Origin: Flectobacillus sp.
Lineage (GTDB): Bacteria; Bacteroidota; Bacteroidia; Cytophagales; Spirosomataceae
Assembly (NCBI GenBank): GCA_029865665.1
Contig: JARXAV010000019.1
Span: 1-12,415 of the forward strand
Reading direction: 5' to 3'
Length of the DNA: 12,415 nucleotides
In this document: piece by piece, positions 1-8,546 of the stretch
Layout of the letters: each line of letters opens with the position of its first letter
Position numbering within the stretch: the first letter of the stretch is position 1
Position numbers and translations under genes: made by a program
Notes under the pieces: generated by a model
Databases searched by the model: none
What the model was told of the DNA's origin: nothing
What the model saw: only the letters and a program-made list of their open reading frames with translations

Positions 1-2164
1 ATTCCCCAGAAGCTAGGTCGTTGCCATACCATTTGAAATTACGGTCTTTGGTTTCATAGACAACTTCTCCCCAACGATTTACAATCTTTAACGATTCAAA
101 CTGTTCGGTACAATTGTCTTCGGGTAAATCAGTAATGGCAAGATAGTCATTTTTACCGTCTTCATTTGGTGTGAAAACATTAGGAGCGTTAATTGTATAG
201 TCGGCAATCTTATTTTTCAGGGTAATCTTTATGGTTACGGAGTCGGTCTTATTGTTACTACAAGAGTTATCCTCTACCTTAAATAGAATGGGGAAACTCA
301 TGGACTCTTTATTATCTAAAAGTAAGCAAGTAGGAGTCCACTGAAATGATCCTCTAACAGTTCCTTTCGCTGTTTGGTCTGTCCAGTTCATTCCAACATT
401 TTTCATGTTGAATCCATTGGGTATTGCCGTCAGTTTTAATACATCATTTACATCTGTATCTTCTCCAATCACATCGAAACTAATGCTACTAGGATTCGCT
501 ACTGAAACCAGATATTCGAAGGTATTTTGAGCTAAAGTCGTACTTATTTTAGGTCTTTTGTTGTCAAGAATCAAGATTTTTAATCGTACCGTAACGGTAT
601 CTGTTAACGTTTTGTTACAGTATTGTTTGGAGACGATAAAATCAACAAGGTACTCTTCTTTCCGAAACATGGAGCAGGTAGGAGACCACGTGAACGGAAC
701 GGAAACGAGAGCGTTACCACCTGTTTCTACGAAGGTCATTCCTGCTTGAGCAAGGTTAAAACCTCTGCCAATAGCCGTAACTTTAATTAGATTTTTGAGT
801 GAATCAGTTCCAATTACGTTGAATTTAAGCGTATTACCTACAAAAATGCTGGCACTTGTTGCTCCCAAGTCGGTGCGTATTTTGGGCAAACTACTAGGGT
901 TAGGTTCTATAATAACGCTCACTCGGATAGTAGAACTTAGTCCTTGCGGACAACCATCGTCCGTAGTAATGACATCAAAAATTAAAGGCTCTCCATCCCA
1001 ACTGACATTACAGTCATTAAAACAGATGCTTGTCTTTAAGGTATCAGCAGCTGTTTTAACGGTATAACTATTGGGACTTGCATTGAGCGTTGAATCTGGA
1101 AAGTTGACGGGTTTTATCTTAGTGGATACGTTTTGCCCGATATTTTTATCGCTAGTAAATAGATTGATACATTTGGGAGATTGCCCACTTTTAATCCTAA
1201 TGATGTTTCCTTCGATATAGTTACTCGTCTTTCCTTGTTCTCTAATGGCACTCACTGGTGCGTCGTTTGCAGTACAATCAATCACTTTTAGCTGGAAATC
1301 ACGACGAACGGTTCCTATTTTCTTACCTTTTCGATATTCATCCACTTGAACACAAAAGACATAGAGACCAATAGTGCTGGCAGTGAGAGTTAATAAACCT
1401 GTTTTAGGATTTACCTTTAATGGAGAACTACCAGGAATTACATTGTTCAAATTAATGCCGCTTACCCACTGGACAAGTGGGTAGTCGCTACTTCCTGTAG
1501 GGTACGTGGGGTTACTATATGTTCTTGTTGTATAACCGTTTAGAGGAGTAACAAGGGAATAAGTAAGGCTATCTCCATCAGCATCCTCTGCGGCAAAACT
1601 CATCGAAAATGGACGATTAATGCAACTGTAGTCGCCTGTTGGCAGGTCAAATTTAGGGGTTGAATTATTGATTATCGTTCCGTTATCTTGTTTGAAAGCG
1701 GGAAATTCGAGGTAAAATGTAGAGCCAGCACTGCCTGGGTCTTGGATATTTGTAATACTAGTATTTCTACAACAGCGTTCCCACGCAATATAATATCCCG
1801 CAGCATCATCAAAGTTTATAGGCATTAGAATAGCCGTTCCACTATATTTGATTAGTCTTGTTTGGATACGAGCTCCTCCTGCACAGAGTGGATTAGAATA
1901 GGTAACTTGCTGAGTAGATACCTTAGGCATACTCACAATACCCATCATATAGTTATCTCGTTTCCTGAAAATTCCGACTGTAACGAATGGGTCTTCCGCA
2001 CCCGAACTCCCGTTAATATCGTCGAAATACAGATTTAAGGTAATTTGATGTGTTGCATTGCCCGTGTTTGTTATTGCTTGCATATCAATCTCGCCACCAA
2101 CTATATGAGTGGCAGTCACATCGAATGTAAGTAACAGTGCAAAAAATAACAAGAAGGTTTTCAT
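1..2164 (-). CDS. Large secreted protein with Ig-like repeats and a gliding-motility/T9SS type B C-terminal domain (C-terminus cut by window edge)
   Basis: An uninterrupted minus-strand reading frame starts at ATG 2164 and stays open to base 1, giving 721 codons without a stop. Residues 1-18 form a signal peptide (MKTFLLFFALLLTFDVTA), followed by THIVGGEIDM, a start typical of Bacteroidota surface proteins of this class. Other hallmarks of the family are ERCCRN at about 129-134, DADGDSLTYSL from about 194, and EYRKGKKIGTVRRDF from about 276. Two related modules of about 114 residues begin near 447 and 561; they share F-[ND]-V-I-G, GFN and W-[ST]-P-T-C. From about residue 660, NVFTPNEDGKNDY and IVNRWGEVVYE mark the gliding-motility-associated C-terminal (CHU_C) domain, which routes proteins through the type IX secretion system. 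Perhaps 25-30 residues are missing off the edge. The likely role is a surface or adhesin-like protein; the ligand is unknown. It is divergent from gltB. Confidence 0.9.
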   Translation of the reverse strand, partial: MKTFLLFFALLLTFDVTATHIVGGEIDMQAITNTGNATHQITLNLYFDDINGSSGAEDPFVTVGIFRKRDNYMMGIVSMPKVSTQQVTYSNPLCAGGARIQTRLIKYSGTAILMPINFDDAAGYYIAWERCCRNTSITNIQDPGSAGSTFYLEFPAFKQDNGTIINNSTPKFDLPTGDYSCINRPFSMSFAAEDADGDSLTYSLVTPLNGYTTRTYSNPTYPTGSSDYPLVQWVSGINLNNVIPGSSPLKVNPKTGLLTLTASTIGLYVFCVQVDEYRKGKKIGTVRRDFQLKVIDCTANDAPVSAIREQGKTSNYIEGNIIRIKSGQSPKCINLFTSDKNIGQNVSTKIKPVNFPDSTLNASPNSYTVKTAADTLKTSICFNDCNVSWDGEPLIFDVITTDDGCPQGLSSTIRVSVIIEPNPSSLPKIRTDLGATSASIFVGNTLKFNVIGTDSLKNLIKVTAIGRGFNLAQAGMTFVETGGNALVSVPFTWSPTCSMFRKEEYLVDFIVSKQYCNKTLTDTVTVRLKILILDNKRPKISTTLAQNTFEYLVSVANPSSISFDVIGEDTDVNDVLKLTAIPNGFNMKNVGMNWTDQTAKGTVRGSFQWTPTCLLLDNKESMSFPILFKVEDNSCSNNKTDSVTIKITLKNKIADYTINAPNVFTPNEDGKNDYLAITDLPEDNCTEQFESLKIVNRWGEVVYETKDRNFKWYGNDLASGE

Positions 2165-2216
2165 AACGAATTAGCAGTAAGATATATCGAAATTAATACA
2201 AATAAAGGTAATTTAT

Positions 2217-2257
2217 TTTGTTATAAAAAAGTCGTTTGTATGCTTTTTTATAACAAA
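2217..2257. repeat. 15-base perfect inverted repeat, possible operator or hairpin
   Basis: The left arm TTTGTTATAAAAAAG (2217-2231) is the exact reverse complement of CTTTTTTATAACAAA (2243-2257), with an 11-base spacer. It lies 53 bases upstream of the secreted protein start, between two divergent genes, where a terminator is not expected. It could be a binding site for a dimeric regulator or a hairpin in the 5' leader of the minus-strand gene. The arms are seen directly; the role is inference. Confidence 0.6.
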
Positions 2258-2330
2258 TAGCTTGTACATAATGTATCCAATAGTACAGGTGTTACGTCGC
2301 TTAAAATTAGTCAAATACATGTTCTATTAC

Positions 2331-2368
2331 TTATTAACTAGTCAATACAGATGGTATATAGTTAATAA
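2331..2368. repeat. 10-base perfect inverted repeat upstream of a candidate gltB promoter
   Basis: TTATTAACTA (2331-2340) is repeated in inverse as TAGTTAATAA (2359-2368), with an 18-base spacer. The arms are pure A+T apart from one position each, so chance is possible. The site ends about 30 bases before the -7-like box at 2399, a position where an activator could bind. Confidence 0.35.
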
Positions 2369-2398
2369 TTGATGGATAATTTTCTGGTAAAGTTATTG

Positions 2399-2406
2399 TA
2401 ATTTTG
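2399..2406 (+). promoter_or_regulatory. Candidate Bacteroidota -7 box (distal) for gltB
   Basis: TAATTTTG matches the TAnnTTTG consensus of Bacteroidota primary-sigma promoters. No TTG -33 element sits at the usual 17-23 base spacing; the nearest upstream TTG (2369-2371) is 27 bases away. It would give a leader of about 345 bases before gltB. Confidence 0.3.
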
Positions 2407-2569
2407 TGTAAGTCAGTTCAAAATTACCTCTATTTGGAGGAATTCCCTTTTTTACTGTTTTAACGGCCGAAATTGTATCTAACTAAGATTATATTTTGCA
2501 AAATCCTGATTTTTTTATTAACCAACGATTATTTGGTAAAATGCTATTTTCTCCAAAGATTTTTTTGTA

Positions 2570-2577
2570 TATCTTTG
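2570..2577 (+). promoter_or_regulatory. Candidate Bacteroidota -7 box (proximal) for gltB
   Basis: TATCTTTG is a full match to TAnnTTTG. The -33 region is poor: only a TTTTC tract lies about 18 bases upstream and there is no TTG. If used, transcription would start near 2584, giving a leader of about 168 bases. It is the better of the two candidates because it is closer to the gene. Confidence 0.4.
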
Positions 2578-2751
2578 TAATAGCGAAATAGGATATTAAT
2601 TCATTATCAATATCTTTAATTGGAAAAGTATACTATTTTTTTTATTTTCTTGCTTTATCCCTTGATTTGTTGGGGCAAAAACCAATGGTCAGGTGGAAAG
2701 CGAGCATAACATTAACCTTTACGGTAAATTTAAAAAACAAACCCCATTACC

Positions 2752-5700
2752 ATGACTAACGTTGATAATACAGGGTTGTATCGCAATGAATTTGAGCATG
2801 ATGCTTGTGGTATCGGCTTCGTAGCGAACATGAAAGGTAGAAAGTCACACAAAGTAGTGGCTGACGCAATTCAAATGCTAATCCGCATGGACCACCGTGG
2901 TGCTTGTGGGTGCGACCCTAATTCTGGTGACGGTGCTGGTATTTTAGTACAAATTCCTCACGAATTTTTGTTAGACGAGTGTACTAAATTAGGTATCGAG
3001 TTACCTCCTGCTCAAGAGTATGGAGTAGGTATGACATTTTTTCCAAAGGATGCCGCCATCCGTGAAGAATGCAAAGCTATTCTTACCCGTAAGGCTAAAC
3101 TTGTGGGTTTGGAAATTATAGGTTACCGTGTTGTACCGTGTGATAATTCTGAAATCCAAGGAGCTGAATCTGGTAATACAGAGCCGCAAATGGAGCAGAT
3201 GTTTATCAAACGTCCTGCAAGTATTACGGATGAGTTGGCTTTTGAACGCAAATTGTTTGTATTCAAACAGTATGCTTCAAGAATTATCAATGAAACAGTT
3301 AAGGGAGTAGATAATAAATTCTACTTAGCTTCATTGTCGGCTCATACCATCATTTACAAAGGGATGTTAACGACAATGCAAGTGCCAAACTATTTCTTGG
3401 ATTTGCAAAAGGATGAGTTTACTTCTGCCATTGCAATTGTTCACTCTCGTTTCTCTACGAATACTTTCCCTGAATGGAAATTGGCTCAGCCTTTCCGTTT
3501 TATGGGACACAACGGTGAAATTAACACCGTGAAAGGAAATGCTTCGTGGATGCAAGCTCAGTCTTCGTTGTTTGAATCTGAATTCTTCACAAAAGAAGAA
3601 ATGGATATGATTTTACCTATCTGTCAGTTAGGTCAATCAGATTCAGCGATTTTGGATAATGCAGTTGAAATGCTTTACATGGGCGGTCGTTCATTACCAC
3701 ACGTAATGATGATGTTGATTCCTGAAGCATGGGATGGTAACGAACAAATGGAAGAATATAAGCGTGATTTCTATGAATATCATGCTGCCATTATGGAACC
3801 TTGGGATGGTCCTGCATCAATCTCGTTCACAGATGGTAAAATCATTGGTGCTACTCTTGACCGTAACGGACTTCGTCCTTCTCGTTATTGGGTAACTGAT
3901 GATGACTTCGTAATTATGGCTTCTGAAGCAGGGGTAATTGATGTAGATCCTGCTAAAGTAGTGAAAAAAGGGCGTTTACAACCAGGTAAAATGTTCGTAG
4001 TGGACATGGAACAAGGTCGTATCATTCCTGACGAAGAATTAAAAGAAACAATTTGTAAGCAACAGCCTTACGGTCAGTGGCTTAAAGAAAATAAAATCAA
4101 GGTAGAAGATCTTCCTGCTCCAGGTTCAGAATTCCGTGTACCGTTTGAACGTGAACTATTATTGCGTCAACAAGTATTCGGATTCACGACAGAAGATTTA
4201 CGTATTATCTTGGCTCAAATGGTTGAGACAGGTAAGGAAGCTTTAGGTTCAATGGGTATTGATACGCCATTGGCTATTCTTTCTGATCAAGCTCAACACT
4301 TGTCATACTACTTTAAACAATTGTTTGCTCAGGTTACTAACCCGCCAATTGACCCTATCCGTGAACGTACGGTAATGTCTTTATTGTCGGATATTGGTGG
4401 CATGAAAAACTTGTTGACAGAATCTCCAGAACACTGTCGTCAAATTGAAATTCGTCAACCTGTGTTAACGAATTCTGAAGTAGAAAAAATTCGTTGGATT
4501 GATAATAAAAACTTCCAAACGAAGTCGATTCACATTACCTTTAAAGTAAGTGAAGGCACAGGTCAGTTAAAACGTTCGTTAGACCGTATTTGTCAATATG
4601 CAGAAGACGCAGTTGATGACGGCTACACAATCTTGTTATTAACCGACCGTGGTGTTGATTCTTGCCACGCTCCAATTCCTTCGTTATTGGCTACGGCTGC
4701 TGTTCATCATCACTTAAACCGTGTTGGTAAGAGAGCTCAAGTGGGTATCGTTGTAGAAGCGGGTGACGTTTGGGAATCGCATCATTTTGCTACCTTAATT
4801 GGTTTTGGTGCATCTGCGGTGAACCCGTACATGGCATTCGAGTCGATTCGTGGGATGAAAGAAAAAGGTTTATTGCAAGTAGATTACGCTTATGATAAAT
4901 TAGAAGCGAACTACATTAAAGCAGTAAATGGCGAATTGTTGAAGATTTTCTCTAAAATGGGTATCTCAACATTGCAATCATACCAAGGAGCTCAAATTTT
5001 CGAAATCGTAGGTTTATCGAGAGAAGTAGTTGATATGTACTTTACTCGTGCAATCTCTCGTATTGGAGGAATTGGCTTAGACGGTATCGAGAAAGAAGCC
5101 TTGATTAAGCATAAAAATGGTTATCCAGAAGTAGCCGTTGCAAATCCGAAATTAGAAGTAGGAGGGGTGTATCAGTGGAAACAACGTGGGGAAGCTCACT
5201 TATTTAATCCAGAGTCGATTCACTTATTACAGCAATCTACGAAATCGAATAACTATACAACGTATAAGAAGTACTCGAAGATTATTGATGACCAAACTGA
5301 AAAATCAATGACCCTTCGTGGTTTATTGAAATTCAAGAAGTCAACGCCAATTTCAATCGACGAAGTAGAACCAATTGAGAACATCTTCAAACGTTTTGCA
5401 ACGGGTGCGATGTCGTTCGGTTCAATTTCTTACGAAGCTCACACTACTTTGGCTATCGCTATGAACCGTATCGGCGGTAAGTCGAATACAGGTGAAGGTG
5501 GTGAAGATCCAATCCGTTTCGAGAAAATGGCAAACGGAGATTCGATGAACTCTGCTATTAAGCAAGTAGCTTCGGGTCGTTTTGGGGTAACAGCTAACTA
5601 CTTGACAAATGCAAACGAGCTACAAATTAAAATGGCTCAGGGTGCAAAACCAGGTGAAGGTGGTCAGTTACCAGGACACAAAGTAGATGACTGGATCGGT

Positions 5701-7323
5701 AAAACTCGTGGTTCAACACCAGGCGTAGGATTAATTTCTCCTCCTCCACACCACGATATTTATTCAATTGAAGATTTAGCTCAATTAATCTTCGACTTGA
5801 AAAATGCGAACCGTGCAGCTCGTATTTCGGTGAAATTAGTATCAGAAGCAGGTGTAGGAACAATCGCTGCGGGGGTTGCAAAAGCACATGCAGACCATAT
5901 CTTAATTGCTGGTTATGATGGTGGTACAGGAGCATCTCCTTTATCGTCTATCCGTCACGCAGGTTTACCTTGGGAACTTGGTTTAGCGGAAGCTCACCAA
6001 ACGCTAGTTCGTAACAAACTACGTGGTCGTGTAACAATCCAAACGGATGGTCAATTAAAGACAGGTCGTGACTTAGCGATTGCTGCTTTATTGGGTGCTG
6101 AAGAATTTGGGGTTGCTACGGCAGCTTTGGTAACTGCTGGTTGTATCATGATGCGTAAGTGTCACTTGAATACGTGTCCAGTTGGGGTTGCTACGCAAGA
6201 TCCACGTTTACGTGCTTTATATTCAGGAAATCCTGACCATGTAGTTAACTTGTTTACGTTCTTAGCTCAGGAATTACGTGAAGTAATGGCTGAATTAGGT
6301 TTCCGTACGATTAACGAAATGGTGGGTCAAGTAGATCGTCTTGAAATGAAAGAGGCTCTTACGCACTGGAAATTGAAAAACTTAGATCTTTCTCCAATCT
6401 TATACAAACAACCAACTACTTTGGACGTTGCTTTGTACAAACAAGAAGAGCAAGATCACGGTTTAGCAGATCAAATTGACTGGCAGTTATTAGACATTGC
6501 GAAAGAAGCAATCGAAAACCAAACAAAAGTAACAGGCAATATCCACGTAATTAACGTTAATCGTACCATTGGTACAATGTTATCGAACGAAATTACGAAG
6601 AAATACGGTGCTGATGCCTTACCAGAAGATACGATTCATATCAAATTTGATGGAACAGCAGGACAGTCGTTCGGTGCATTTGCCGTGAAAGGTATCACGT
6701 TCGAACTAGAAGGAGATACCAACGATTACATCGGTAAAGGTCTTTGTGGTGCTAAATTGATTGTTTATCCAGACAAAAAAGCTCCTTTTGTAGCTTCTGA
6801 AAACTCAGTAGTAGGTAACGTATCATTCTATGGTGCAACCGCTGGTGAGGCTTATTTAAGAGGTATGGCGGGTGAGCGTTTCTGTGTACGTAACTCAGGT
6901 GCTAAAGTAGTTGTTGAAGGTATTGGTGACCACGGTTGCGAATACATGACAGGTGGTTTAGTCGTGAACTTAGGCGATACTGGCCGTAACTTCGGTGCAG
7001 GTATGTCGGGTGGTGTTGCGTATATCTGGGATAAAAACAACAACTTCGCTCCGAAATTGAATGGTGAAATGGTAGCAATTGAAGCCTTAACACCAGAAGA
7101 TGAGGGTATCTTGAAAATGTATATCCAACAGCATTTAGACTATACTCAGTCGGATGTAGCAGCGTCAATTCTTGAAAATTGGGAAGCATCTTTAGCTCAG
7201 TTTGTTAAAGTAATGCCTCAAGACTTTAAGAAAGCCCTAGCATCTCGTAGCTTAACGTATGGTCAGGTGTTAGCTGATAAAAATGTCGTGTACAAAGACA
7301 TTCAAGTAGAGTTAGCTCACTAA
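2752..7323 (+). CDS. gltB: Glutamate synthase (NADPH-type), large (alpha) subunit
   Basis: The large subunit of glutamate synthase hydrolyses glutamine and channels the ammonia to 2-oxoglutarate, making two glutamates with electrons from GltD. At 1523 residues it is normal length for the bacterial alpha subunit. Cys19 in HDACGIGF is the expected N-terminal nucleophile of the class II glutaminase domain, exposed by removal of an 18-residue propeptide; that domain runs to about residue 430. A central domain follows, then the FMN-binding synthase barrel from about 850 to 1220, with FATGAMSFGSIS near 882, GYDGGTGASPLSS at 1054 onward, and the 3Fe-4S ligands Cys1131, Cys1137 and Cys1142. The C-terminal GXGXG beta-helix spans about 1290-1480, including GDTGRNFGAGMSGG. 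Arg codons are almost all CGT, which suits a highly expressed gene. The ATG at 2752 puts the catalytic Cys at the expected distance. Confidence 0.98.
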   Translation: MTNVDNTGLYRNEFEHDACGIGFVANMKGRKSHKVVADAIQMLIRMDHRGACGCDPNSGDGAGILVQIPHEFLLDECTKLGIELPPAQEYGVGMTFFPKDAAIREECKAILTRKAKLVGLEIIGYRVVPCDNSEIQGAESGNTEPQMEQMFIKRPASITDELAFERKLFVFKQYASRIINETVKGVDNKFYLASLSAHTIIYKGMLTTMQVPNYFLDLQKDEFTSAIAIVHSRFSTNTFPEWKLAQPFRFMGHNGEINTVKGNASWMQAQSSLFESEFFTKEEMDMILPICQLGQSDSAILDNAVEMLYMGGRSLPHVMMMLIPEAWDGNEQMEEYKRDFYEYHAAIMEPWDGPASISFTDGKIIGATLDRNGLRPSRYWVTDDDFVIMASEAGVIDVDPAKVVKKGRLQPGKMFVVDMEQGRIIPDEELKETICKQQPYGQWLKENKIKVEDLPAPGSEFRVPFERELLLRQQVFGFTTEDLRIILAQMVETGKEALGSMGIDTPLAILSDQAQHLSYYFKQLFAQVTNPPIDPIRERTVMSLLSDIGGMKNLLTESPEHCRQIEIRQPVLTNSEVEKIRWIDNKNFQTKSIHITFKVSEGTGQLKRSLDRICQYAEDAVDDGYTILLLTDRGVDSCHAPIPSLLATAAVHHHLNRVGKRAQVGIVVEAGDVWESHHFATLIGFGASAVNPYMAFESIRGMKEKGLLQVDYAYDKLEANYIKAVNGELLKIFSKMGISTLQSYQGAQIFEIVGLSREVVDMYFTRAISRIGGIGLDGIEKEALIKHKNGYPEVAVANPKLEVGGVYQWKQRGEAHLFNPESIHLLQQSTKSNNYTTYKKYSKIIDDQTEKSMTLRGLLKFKKSTPISIDEVEPIENIFKRFATGAMSFGSISYEAHTTLAIAMNRIGGKSNTGEGGEDPIRFEKMANGDSMNSAIKQVASGRFGVTANYLTNANELQIKMAQGAKPGEGGQLPGHKVDDWIGKTRGSTPGVGLISPPPHHDIYSIEDLAQLIFDLKNANRAARISVKLVSEAGVGTIAAGVAKAHADHILIAGYDGGTGASPLSSIRHAGLPWELGLAEAHQTLVRNKLRGRVTIQTDGQLKTGRDLAIAALLGAEEFGVATAALVTAGCIMMRKCHLNTCPVGVATQDPRLRALYSGNPDHVVNLFTFLAQELREVMAELGFRTINEMVGQVDRLEMKEALTHWKLKNLDLSPILYKQPTTLDVALYKQEEQDHGLADQIDWQLLDIAKEAIENQTKVTGNIHVINVNRTIGTMLSNEITKKYGADALPEDTIHIKFDGTAGQSFGAFAVKGITFELEGDTNDYIGKGLCGAKLIVYPDKKAPFVASENSVVGNVSFYGATAGEAYLRGMAGERFCVRNSGAKVVVEGIGDHGCEYMTGGLVVNLGDTGRNFGAGMSGGVAYIWDKNNNFAPKLNGEMVAIEALTPEDEGILKMYIQQHLDYTQSDVAASILENWEASLAQFVKVMPQDFKKALASRSLTYGQVLADKNVVYKDIQVELAH

Positions 7324-7348
7324 TCAGAATTTGAAAATGTACCCTTAA

Positions 7349-7470
7349 TTTATAGAAAAACACGTTGATTGCATTATCATATTGGTTCATAAAATCTACA
7401 AATAATTATTCAGAAATAGTTGTTTTTAGAAATATGTAAATGTTGGTACAGTCAACGTGTTAGATATAAA
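7349..7470. repeat. Imperfect inverted repeat pair downstream of gltB
   Basis: The left arm (7349-7380) and right arm (7440-7470) are imperfect inverted copies. They share TTTATA, then 4 versus 3 unmatched bases, then a perfect 10-base core AACACGTTGA (7359-7368) against TCAACGTGTT (7452-7461), then 7 of 12 further matches. The interval between arms is about 59 bases and A+T-rich. It could be a remnant of a small inverted-repeat element or a long weak hairpin at the gltB 3' end. No coding content or flanking target duplication was recognised. Confidence 0.4.
7399..7418 (+). repeat. Left copy of an imperfect direct repeat flanking the LolA-like gene
   Basis: This 20-base segment matches 8355-8374 at 17 of 20 positions, including 11 identical bases in a row (TTATTCAGAAA). 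The pair brackets the gene that separates gltB from gltD. In A+T-rich spacers a match like this could be chance. Confidence 0.25.
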
Positions 7471-7577
7471 CCGTTTAATATTGATGTGTGAGTATATGGT
7501 CAATTCCCTTTTAATGGTATGTAAAATAGTATTTCATCATAATAAATAGTTGTTAAATATTTTTGAATTTGAGTTTT

Positions 7578-8351
7578 ATGAAAATCTTCTACACATTAAC
7601 TATTGTTTGTCTGAGTTTTATAGGAAATGCACAGTCTGCTGACGAGATACTTGATAAGTATTTTCAAGTGAATGGAGGCAGAGAAAGTATGGGGCAAAAA
7701 TTCGATAATACAAAAGAAGTATATGAAATCAATCTGATCGAAAGAAAAATGATTGCAACTCAGTTTGTGTTTAAAAATAGGTTTAATAAGGAAAAAACTA
7801 TTTATGAGTGGAATAGTGGGGAAAAAGATACAGTCAAGATTAGGTCAGTCAAAATATTTAACGGAAAAAAAGGATGTGATTTTATGTTTAAGGGCAATAA
7901 TTTAGCTTACGTTAAGGATTGGGATGAAAATAAAAATTTAAGGAAACAAAAGGGACGGTCATCTCTACTTGATGCTTGTAGGTCTGTAAAAGAAAGTGGA
8001 GATTCTGCAACTTATGAAGGGGTTGAAGAATTTAATAACAAAAAATGTTACAAAATAAAATACGTAAAGAGTTATCAGAATTATGATTCGACTTCTGATG
8101 ACCAAAATTTAGAGTACCATTTTTTTGATATATTGACCTCCTTAGAGGTTGGCATAAAGAACTTTGATAAGAAAGGTGTTGAAACTTCAAGTATTATTGA
8201 AGATTTCTCAGTAATCAATGGATTGACAATTCCTAAGAGGATTTTACTTAAAAAAAGTGATAACGTGTATGGTATTGTGACTTTAAAGGAATTTAAATCT
8301 GATGTTATTTTGCCAGAAAAAGAATTTGAGAAAGAATATTATACACGATAA
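7578..8351 (+). CDS. Small secreted protein, LolA-like (outer-membrane lipoprotein-sorting-like) fold, function unknown
   Basis: I place the start at ATG 7578, giving 257 residues; the frame can be extended to a TTG at 7563, but ATG directly begins a clean signal peptide, MKIFYTLTIVCLSFIGNAQ. The mature start, ADEILDKYFQVNGGRESM, and the later SSIIEDFSVINGLTIPKRILL resemble the Bacteroidota periplasmic proteins usually labelled outer-membrane lipoprotein-sorting or LolA-like. This is pattern recognition, not a proven homology. The chain is rich in Lys, Asp and Glu and has no membrane segment after the signal. It sits between gltB and gltD, 254 bases after one and 195 before the other. Its Arg codons are AGA, AGG, CGA or CGG with no CGT, unlike both neighbours, pointing to lower expression or a different history. 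A role in glutamate synthesis is unlikely. Confidence 0.75.
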   Translation: MKIFYTLTIVCLSFIGNAQSADEILDKYFQVNGGRESMGQKFDNTKEVYEINLIERKMIATQFVFKNRFNKEKTIYEWNSGEKDTVKIRSVKIFNGKKGCDFMFKGNNLAYVKDWDENKNLRKQKGRSSLLDACRSVKESGDSATYEGVEEFNNKKCYKIKYVKSYQNYDSTSDDQNLEYHFFDILTSLEVGIKNFDKKGVETSSIIEDFSVINGLTIPKRILLKKSDNVYGIVTLKEFKSDVILPEKEFEKEYYTR

Positions 8352-8354
8352 ATT

Positions 8355-8374
8355 CAAATGTTTATTCAGAAAAA
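8355..8374 (+). repeat. Right copy of an imperfect direct repeat flanking the LolA-like gene
   Basis: Partner of 7399-7418, beginning four bases after the stop codon of the secreted protein gene. The spacing between copies is 956 bases. It could mark the ends of an inserted segment, or be chance similarity in A+T-rich DNA. Confidence 0.25.
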
Positions 8375-8546
8375 TATGATATCCTTAAATTGGCAATATT
8401 GAAAGGTATGTATAGTATCAAATTATTTAGCATTAAGATAAATAATTGACCAACTGATTTTTAGCTGAATTACAACACTAATCTCATTAAATTCCTTCAG
8501 TAAATACAAACTTATTTATTGAAATATTAAATCCGAATTAAACACA

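Larger units (their letters stand above)
2165..2751. promoter_or_regulatory. Divergent intergenic region between the secreted protein gene and gltB
   Basis: This 587-base A+T-rich stretch has no convincing gene. It must hold the promoters of the minus-strand secreted protein gene and of gltB. It contains a 15-base perfect inverted repeat (2217-2257), a 10-base perfect inverted repeat (2331-2368), two TAnnTTTG matches on the plus strand (2399 and 2570), and a weak 6-base inverted repeat at 2592-2597/2609-2614. Upstream of the minus-strand gene the best -7 candidates are one-mismatch matches, such as TGTATTTG at 2319-2312, so that promoter is unresolved. No Shine-Dalgarno sequence precedes either start; the gltB ATG follows an A-rich stretch, as is usual in this phylum. 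Confidence 0.7.

Noticed and set aside
558..1067. Plus-strand ORFs of 63 and 90 codons
   Set aside because: They lie wholly opposite the long secreted-protein frame, with no recognisable product; shadows of that gene.
5627..5935. 102-codon minus-strand ORF inside gltB
   Set aside because: It is antisense to the conserved synthase domain of gltB and has a His/Leu-rich, low-information translation; a shadow frame.
7558..7565. TATTTTTG as a -7 promoter box for the LolA-like gene
   Set aside because: It matches TAnnTTTG but lies only 12 bases before the ATG and has no TTG at a suitable -33 distance; likely chance in T-rich DNA.
7563..7577. TTG start at 7563 for the LolA-like protein
   Set aside because: It adds five residues before a clean ATG-led signal peptide at 7578; the ATG is the simpler and more typical start.
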